From assembly GCA_034008185.1 (NCBI GenBank), contig CM067086.1, positions 69,920,286 through 69,984,285 of the forward strand: a DNA stretch of 64,000 nt, written 5' to 3'. Made by a program: the position numbers and the translations under genes. Positions 57,800-64,000 of this stretch are shown here, piece by piece; the stretch's first letter is position 1; every line of letters begins with the position of its first letter. Source of the DNA: Gorsachius magnificus (taxonomy: Eukaryota; Chordata; Aves; Pelecaniformes; Ardeidae). The notes under the pieces are model-generated. The model had not been told where the DNA came from. It searched no databases and saw only the letters and a program-made list of their open reading frames with translations.

Positions 57800-58328
57800 A
57801 ATCATGGAGTCATGGAATCATAGAATCGTTTGGGTTGGCAAAGCCCTTTCAGCTCCCCCAGCCCAACCGCCCCCCTACCCCTGCCATCCCACCCCCAAAC
57901 CCTGGCCCTCAGCACCGCCTCTGCCCGGCTCTTAAATCCCCCCAGGGCTGGGGACTTGACCCCTTCCCTGGGCAGCCCCTTCCAGCCCCTGACAGCCCTT
58001 TGGGGAAGGAATTGTTCCCCAGGGCCAACCTCACCCTGCCCTGGCACAACTTGAGGCCGGTGCCCCTCGTCCCATCGCCCCTTCCCTGGGAGCAGAGCCC
58101 GACACCTCCCCGGCTCCCCCCTCCTCTCAGGCAGTTGTAGGCAGCGATGAGGGCTCCCCTCCCCCCCCCCCCCCCCCCCCGACCTGGGGCTCCAGACCCC
58201 TCCCCAGCTCTGCTGCCCTTCTCTGGACACGCTCCAGCCCCTCCAGGTCCTTTGGGGAGGGAGGGGCCCAACCCTGACCCCAGCAGTCGAGGGGCGGCCC
58301 CCCCAGTGCCCAGCACAGGGGCACGGTC
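57800..58328 (-). mobile_element. CR1 3' fragment (group C) with internal poly-C tract
   Basis: It starts aatcatggagtcatggaatc and on the - strand encodes RAEAVLRARVWGWDGRGRG and the PLCWALGGPPLDCWG region. At 58160-58180 a run of about 20 C replaces about 70 bases present in other group C copies (the FSLEQRRLRG block). This is a deletion with homopolymer growth, or a sequencing or assembly fault. Confidence 0.92.
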
Positions 58329-59454
58329 ACCTGATGAAGGTGGTTAGGTGAAGCAGTAAGCTCTGCAGTGTTTACCTCTCTCAAGGAGGCAGAGGGAAGC
58401 ATGGCGGTAGGGGTGACTCCATTAGGGACCTGCCCCAGCTGCCCGCAGGCTCACCAGAAAAGGAGGCACCATCCCACCCAAGGCCCCTCTCCAGACCCTG
58501 GAGGTACAACCACAGGTGGAGGAGCCCTGGTTACCCAGCCCTGAGGGGTCAATACCCTGCCCAGTCCCCAAGGGTGGTCCTAGGGGGCCGCCGGACCCAT
58601 CGCCCAGCCCGCAGCCCACCATGGTGGGACCAGCTTCTGGGTTGCGCTGTGGGCTGTGGTCTAAGAGCATTTAGGGATGGCACAGGGTTCATCATGGGAC
58701 GTTGAGGGCAGGAGCCAAAGCGTGAGGGGAAGGGGCTTGGTGGTTTGGGGAGAAGAAGCAGGGTGGGGAATAGCAGGGTGGGGGGTACAAAGGGCCCGCA
58801 TGAGGGCCGGTGACCAGCGGTGCCAGCATCCGGGGAGACTGGGATCTGGGCTAGGCTGGCTGGAAGATGGCACAGTCAAGGTGTGTGCTAATCCCTACAA
58901 AATCACCTAAGGAAGCTGGGATATGGAGCTGGGATCTATTCCTAGTTTAACTAGGTTCAGATCTGCTAATACAAATCAAAATTACAATAGCTAGCAATAA
59001 CGTGGCAGAAAAGTTTGCAGATTTTTAATTTCATTGCAGATTAGAGGGAGCTGGGACTTCGTATGTTTGAAAAATGGCATACTTCATAAATATTTAGTGT
59101 GTCAGATTGGTGACTGCAGATGTGTCATAATAAAATCTGAAGAAAATTGGTCTTCCTCCAGCCATTAATAACTTCCAAGCGAGCCATCACCATAATGAAA
59201 ATTGATCAGTGCCAAGTGACTAAGCACGGAACAGCAGCCAGAGACCTGATCCTGTTTGCCAAACCTGGCCCAGGTCCTGGCGCAAGCCCAGGTCCACTCC
59301 CCGGGGAGCCCCACTCAGGAGGAGCTGCACCCCCTGGTCCTGGGGGGGGGGGTGGGACCAGCTGGAGCCCTTCGTGTCACCACATCCCACCCCCTGCCTC
59401 AGCATCCGTGGGAGGACGGGGGCTGCCTGCCACGCTGCTCGGGCATGGGTGCAG
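58329..59454. other. Unique intergenic sequence
   Basis: A G-run lies near 59341-59350. No feature recognised. Confidence 0.4.
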
Positions 59455-59795
59455 GAGTGCTGTGGGATGCAGGGTTTCTGCGGGATGCAGGGTTTCTGCG
59501 GGATGCAGGGTGCTGCAGGGTGCAGGGTGCAGGGTGCAGGGATGCTGTGGGATGCAGGGTGCTGCAGGGTGAAGGGATGCTGTGGGATGCAGGGATGCTG
59601 TGGGATGCACGGTGCTGCTGGATGCAGGGATGCTGCGGGGTGCAGGGGTGCTGCCAGGTGCAGGTGCTGGGGTGCAGGGTCTGCAGTAAGGGATGCTGTG
59701 GGATGCAGGGTGCTGCAGGGTGCAGGGGTGCTGGATGCAGGGTGCTGCAGGGTGCAGGGGTGCTGGGCTGCAGGGGCACCCGGGTGCTGGGGAGC
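59455..59795. repeat. Degenerate G-rich minisatellite (GGGATGCAGGGTGCTGC-like)
   Basis: Words gggatgcagg and gggtgctgc alternate irregularly over about 340 bases, with a basic period of about 8 and combined periods of 16-25 bases. Open frames on both strands (cysteine/glycine-rich on +, histidine/proline/alanine-rich on -) come from the repeat and are not genes. Confidence 0.9.
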
Positions 59796-62700
59796 TGTGT
59801 GACAGCGCTGCTCTGAGCACCCAGCTGGTGGGTGATGATGGTTTTCTCTCCCATATTTGGAATCAGATCTTTTGAACATTATATTCCATGGGAAAAATCA
59901 GGAAGCAAACCGAAGTATTTTCTTTTCTCCCAAGTTGATGGTAAGGCAATTTTGCATAGAAAGAAATGGCATTTTACGCTCATCCCTAGATCTAACAGAA
60001 GCAAACCAGTAACCGTGTTAACATGGGTGTGCTCATAATGCATAATCATTTGTAGACATTTAATTTTTGAAAGTATTTCAGATAAATTGCTGTTCTTCTA
60101 ATGTCCCCCTCACCTAAAATTTCTCTACTTCTTTCTGAAATGTGGTTGTTATAATATCTGGAACTTCAGGAATGTGCTTTTATCTTTCTTCCATCTCTTT
60201 TTCGAAATCTTTGATCAGATCTACTGTCTCGTCTTGTGCAAAACCTTATGTTACCAGCTATATAATATGTCTTTAGTGTACAGTAGGGGTTTGCCTCAGA
60301 ACTCATTGAAGGTAACAGGAGCATTCTCATTGACTGCTCTGTGTCTGAAGCGAGGCCATACCTACGTCTGGAGACATAAAAGCACTCTGAAGTCTTACTT
60401 CAAAGTCTAATCCCACATAGAAAGTCTTCAGGAACTCAGATCCCAAGTGGTAAATGTGTTAGCTACGTAGGACACTTGCAGCCATCAAGCTTTATATTCT
60501 CCCAAGTGTTCTGTGACCTGCCCTATGTTAATGCTTCCCCCTAGAAGTCTTAGGCAAGAAGATGTCAAAGGGTAAAACCAAAGCCACAAAAATCTAGGTC
60601 TGTTTTTTGCTACATCATGGAAGAAGCCTATAAGGTTAAGATGTTGTATACAATGATCTGGGCTTTTTGGGGTGTTGGAGGCAGGTGTTGGACTGCTGGA
60701 TCTGTGCCTTGCCCCAGTATAGCCCTTCTCGTAATGACAAACCCAGCTTCCTCTCCACATAGCAAAAATGTGGGAATATTTCACTTAGCAACTTCTATGC
60801 AAGCATAAGTTTTTGCACATGACAAGAGGATAGATCTAATCAAAGGGAGGACACTCATAATTCCCTTTTAATTCCTTCTGTCATATTAGAAAAAATATTT
60901 GGGACCAACAAGTGTGTGTGTCTATACCGGAATGGAGCATTACCTGAGTGAAGCCTGGTCAGGCTCCACGAAGTAGCTTCCAGTTCTCAATAATTGTGTC
61001 ATTACTGAAAATGTGAAATAGATACAGGAAAGGGCAGGCACATTTTAACGCTATAGGTGGGGCCATCCAGACAGATCCAACAACCATTTGTCATCCCTTC
61101 ACTCCTGTCCCTCTCCCGGAGAATCCCTCTGCAACACCGGGTGCTGAGCGCAGCTCTAGGAAGGTGCCACTCTTCCCAGGGCTTTCCTCGTCACCCCAGC
61201 GGGGACCGACCGTGGAGAGTGCTTCAGCTCGCTCTGTCCTGGGACAGGCAGGTTTCAGGATTTAGCGAGTTTTCCAGCGACGCCAGACCAAGCCAGTGAG
61301 TTGTGCAGTTATCCTGAAGGCAGAGCAACACGGCCCCAAAGGGAGATTCATCCTGCAGAGAATGACCAAGTAATGGCAGAATCATCAAAGCTATGGGCTG
61401 TTTGGCTGCTGAGGGGAATTTCTGCGGTAGGATCCATGTGATTGCTGGGGGGCCTGGCTCCACGGGCACAGCCGGGCAGGGCTCGTGCCAGCCTGGTCCC
61501 GCTCGTGGTCCAGGTCCATCTCCTGGCGCAGCTCTGCCCCCCCCAACTTGTCCCCAGTGGCCCCCCGGCTTCCAGTGTGGTCCCCAAGCCCAGTCCCGTG
61601 CACTGCCTTCAGCTGCATTTGGAGGAGATACTAAGGGGCACTAAAAATCCAAAGTAGCAGGAAAGAGAAGAAAATGGTCCGAGGAAAGACATGGTATTAA
61701 AGACTTTACATGGATATGTTGTCCTTGAACTTTAGAGAGAGATGTGTGATCCACATTTGGAACAGGGCTCCTGGGAAGGATGTCGCTGAGAGCAGCAGCC
61801 CGGCTGCCTGGCTTCCCCATGGGAATGAAGGGAGTCCTCAGTGTTGGAGACGGGAGGTGAGCGGCTGCCACCTCTGGCACTTGGCAGGAAAACACTGAGC
61901 CTTGTAATCAAAATTGGAAGATGTTTTCAGAAAAAGAGACTTTTTGGATGCTGGATTGAAATCATCGCTGCATCAACTGCAGGGGCGGAGGAACATAATT
62001 TAATATTTCTGTAGGAGGTTTGTTTACCAATCTTTATTTAAAAATTTGGAGATGAAATAAATTACTGTAACATTTTCAGTTAAATATAGACCACTCCTAA
62101 TCAGGTTTTTGTCCAGTTTGGGGCAAGAGGACTTGGGATGACTGAGAGGCTCATCAGGAGAGGAGGCGCTGGCAGGACAGCGTCTGTGGGCAATGCCCAA
62201 AACTCCTCCCTGCTGTAATCAATGCAATCAGCTGATGAGGGCCAGAGTAAAGGACACCTTATTAAAATACACACCACATCTCTACAGACTTGAACCACAG
62301 GCATTCCTTAGGCATTTCATGACCCTTCCACTTCAAAGACAGCTTTTTCTGGGAAGGCAGTTAGAAATCTGCAACCCACAACTCGAAATGAAGATTAACT
62401 GGAGTGGTGTTTTGGACTGCAGCCTCCCACAGACCATTTATTGTTGACTATGATGCTTCCAAATGGTGATGGACTTGAATTTAGAGAAACAAGATGGCAC
62501 TGACAGATGCAAACCGTTGCTTTTGGCAGCTGGAAGCGGAGCAGCTGAAAGGAATGGCATTTTGCTGTGGAGCTGGAAAACTTGGCAGGAGCTCAGGCTT
62601 TAAAAGCCCACCACTGTTACTGGGTGGATGGTTTATCGTCTTCACAGATCATCGGGCTTCATAATGGGAAGAGACATGAAATTTGGAAAGAAGCGTAAAA

Positions 62701-63114
62701 ACAGTGGTGATGTTCCCTTGCTAATTGCCTCCTGCTCTGCCAGAACGAGGTGGCAAAACACAGGGACTTTCAGCACTGCTGCCACCGGGACCCCAGAGCC
62801 CGAGGAGAGAGAAGGCAGGTGGAGGAAGATATCGGAACAGAGCTGGAAGAGATTTAGCTGGAAGCTCAGGGAAATCTCAGCGGCGCAACTGCAGCAGGCA
62901 GCAGCTGATTGTGGAGCAGATGTCCACATCTCTTCCTTCTTCTGGAGAGATAATGGCAGCACAGCTAAAACGGCGCTGTGGAAAATAAGGTTTTAAGTAA
63001 ACACGAATGTAACAGGGATTACTTTGTTCGCTTGAAATACATATTGGGCAATATTTCAGATGATAGGTATTTTTCATGAGTGTTTAAAGGGGAGACCTGA
63101 TTGCAGCCATTCAG
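59796..63114. other. Unique intergenic sequence
   Basis: This is 3.3 kb without recognised repeats. It is AT-rich at 59830-60930 and 61980-62100, and GC-richer at 61050-61640. No exon with recognisable similarity was seen. Confidence 0.45.
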
Positions 63115-63440
63115 AGCTTAAAGGGGGCCCAGAGGAAAGGGGGGGACAAGCTTTTTAGTAGGGCCAGCTGGGACAGGACCAGGGGGGATGGCTTTAAACT
63201 GAAGCAGGGGAGGGTTAGACTGGATCTAAGGAAGAAATTCTTTCCAGTGAGGGTGGTGAAACCCTGGCAGGGGTTGCCCCGAGAGGGGGTGGAGGCCCCA
63301 TCCCTGGGACCGTTCCAGGCCAGGTTGGAGGGGGCTGTGAGCAACCTGATGTGGTTCAAGGTGTCCCTGCTCCTGCAGGGGGGTTGGGCTGGGTGACCTC
63401 TGGGGGTCCCTTCCAACCCAAACTATTCCATGATCCTATG
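63115..63440 (+). mobile_element. CR1 3' fragment (group B)
   Basis: It starts agcttaaagggggcccagag and passes ctttaaactgaagcagggga and gggttgccccgagagggg. It ends with degraded octamers (attccatgatcctatg). It is close in sequence to 5390-5696 over its length. Confidence 0.93.
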
Positions 63441-63621
63441 TTTATCTCATGTGTGGGCTCTTTGGGGCCAGTCAATGACCAGTGTTCATACTGGGTAGCC
63501 ATGAAGTGCTGTGAAGAGCTTTTGAGAAGCTCTTGGCTCATCGGCAAGGGCCATGGCAGAGGCGATGAAGGCAATGCGTCTGCTGGAGTGTTGGTGTCTA
63601 ATGCTGATTGACCTGTCCCTC
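63441..63621. other. Unique spacer between two CR1 copies
   Basis: Short unique sequence; no feature recognised. Confidence 0.35.
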
Positions 63622-63891
63622 CTGGGGGGAGCCCTCATCGCTCCCTACAACTGCCTGAGAGGAGGGGGGAGCCGGGGGGGTCGGGCTCTGCTCCCAGGGA
63701 AGGGGCGATGGGACGAGGGGCACCGGCCTCAAGTTGTGGCAGGGCGGGGTGAGCTTGGCCCTGGGGAACAATAAGGGGTCGAGCCCCGCCCGGGGGGATT
63801 GAACAGCCGGGCAGAGGCGTGCTGAGGGCCAGGGTTTGGGGGTGGTGGCGGGGTAGGGGAAGCTTGGGCTGGGGGAGCTGAAAGGGCTTTT
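63622..63891 (+). mobile_element. CR1 3' fragment (group C), cut by an LTR-like element
   Basis: It starts ctggggggagccctcatcgc and encodes GGALIAPYNCLRGGGSRGG and LLPGKGRWDEGHRPQVV, with several small deletions after 63750. It stops at gctgaaagggcttt without its terminal octamers, because a different sequence begins at 63892. Confidence 0.92.
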
Positions 63892-64000
63892 TGTCACGAT
63901 CCACTATTGGGTTGAACAGTTTGGCAGAGGTTAAACCCCCTTGCTTTCCAACTGACCTCAGATAATTCTGGGAGGTTGGGGGTGGCTGGGCTTAACTTCT
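63892..64000. mobile_element. Probable start of an LTR element, running off the window
   Basis: Right where a CR1 3' end should continue, the sequence switches to TGTCACGATCCACTATTGGG. It begins with TG, as LTRs do, and has no CR1 relation. The layout repeats what is seen at 30947 and 47526, so an LTR insertion is the best reading. The far end and the second target-site duplication are outside the window; orientation and family are unknown. Confidence 0.55.

Noticed and set aside
59147..59879. Cysteine/glycine-rich (+) and histidine/alanine-rich (-) open frames.
   Set aside because: These are by-products of the G-rich degenerate minisatellite at 59455-59795.
1..64000. Search for tRNA, 5S rRNA, U6 and other snRNA genes, and for CRISPR-like or bacterial operon features.
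   Set aside because: Apart from 7SK I noticed no matching signature by eye. The DNA is vertebrate, so CRISPR arrays and operons are not expected. Small microRNA hairpins cannot be excluded without folding tools.

Overview
This is a stretch of bird nuclear genome that holds no recognisable protein-coding gene. The avian call rests on about 29 copies or pieces of the CR1 LINE, including many 3' ends with the CR1 signature: a terminal octamer repeat of the type ATTCTATG/ATTCTGTG, seen as tcatagaatcatagaat on the + strand when the copy is inverted. By my boundaries CR1 covers roughly 11-12 kb of 64 kb, about 18 percent. That is high for a bird and recalls lineages with CR1 expansions (woodpeckers, hoopoe, hornbills), but I cannot name the species.

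I use three working labels for the younger CR1 copies. Group A ends CAGGCTGGGATTCTG and encodes KQKRFQ.NGRKNLL. Group B ends CCCAAAACATTCTGTGATTC and encodes [16 protein letters not shown]. Group C encodes AVLRARVWGWDGRGRGAVG. All are 5'-truncated, and most keep only the C-terminal part of ORF2 plus the 3' end. Two carry the reverse-transcriptase core (1-783 and 2781-3540). Several still have open frames, which suggests recent activity. Far older CR1/L3-like remnants lie at 6910-7035, 17435-17850, 33095-33445, 38690-39010 and 43855-44370.

The most interesting locus is 20230-20957 on the - strand. A full-length 7SK snRNA-like sequence is joined at its 3' end, through a T-rich tract, to a 5'-truncated group B CR1 in the same orientation. 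I see no TATA box upstream of its first base. The arrangement is what template switching during CR1 reverse transcription would produce: a 7SK-CR1 chimeric retrocopy.

Two solo LTRs of endogenous retroviruses are nested inside CR1 copies, each with a perfect 5-bp target-site duplication: 30947-31929 (GGCCT) and 47526-48114 (ATCCC). A third LTR-like start lies inside another CR1 at 63892 and runs off the window. Tandem repeats include an 18-bp minisatellite of about 25 units (50835-51282), a degenerate minisatellite (59455-59795), a 28-bp repeat (34284-34381), a nearly perfect 97-bp duplication (41518-41711) and a pentanucleotide array (6433-6505).

Layout: 1-21.7 kb is dense in CR1. From 21.7 to 28.4 kb nothing repetitive is recognised, and the block ends in a small CpG-dense patch at 27890-28075. 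From 33.6 to 43.9 kb the sequence is AT-rich and poor in young CR1. From 44.4 to 64 kb CR1 is dense again. Some AT-rich, homeodomain-site-rich stretches look like developmental enhancers. The window is best read as an intergenic or intronic desert; the regulatory calls are inference without conservation data.
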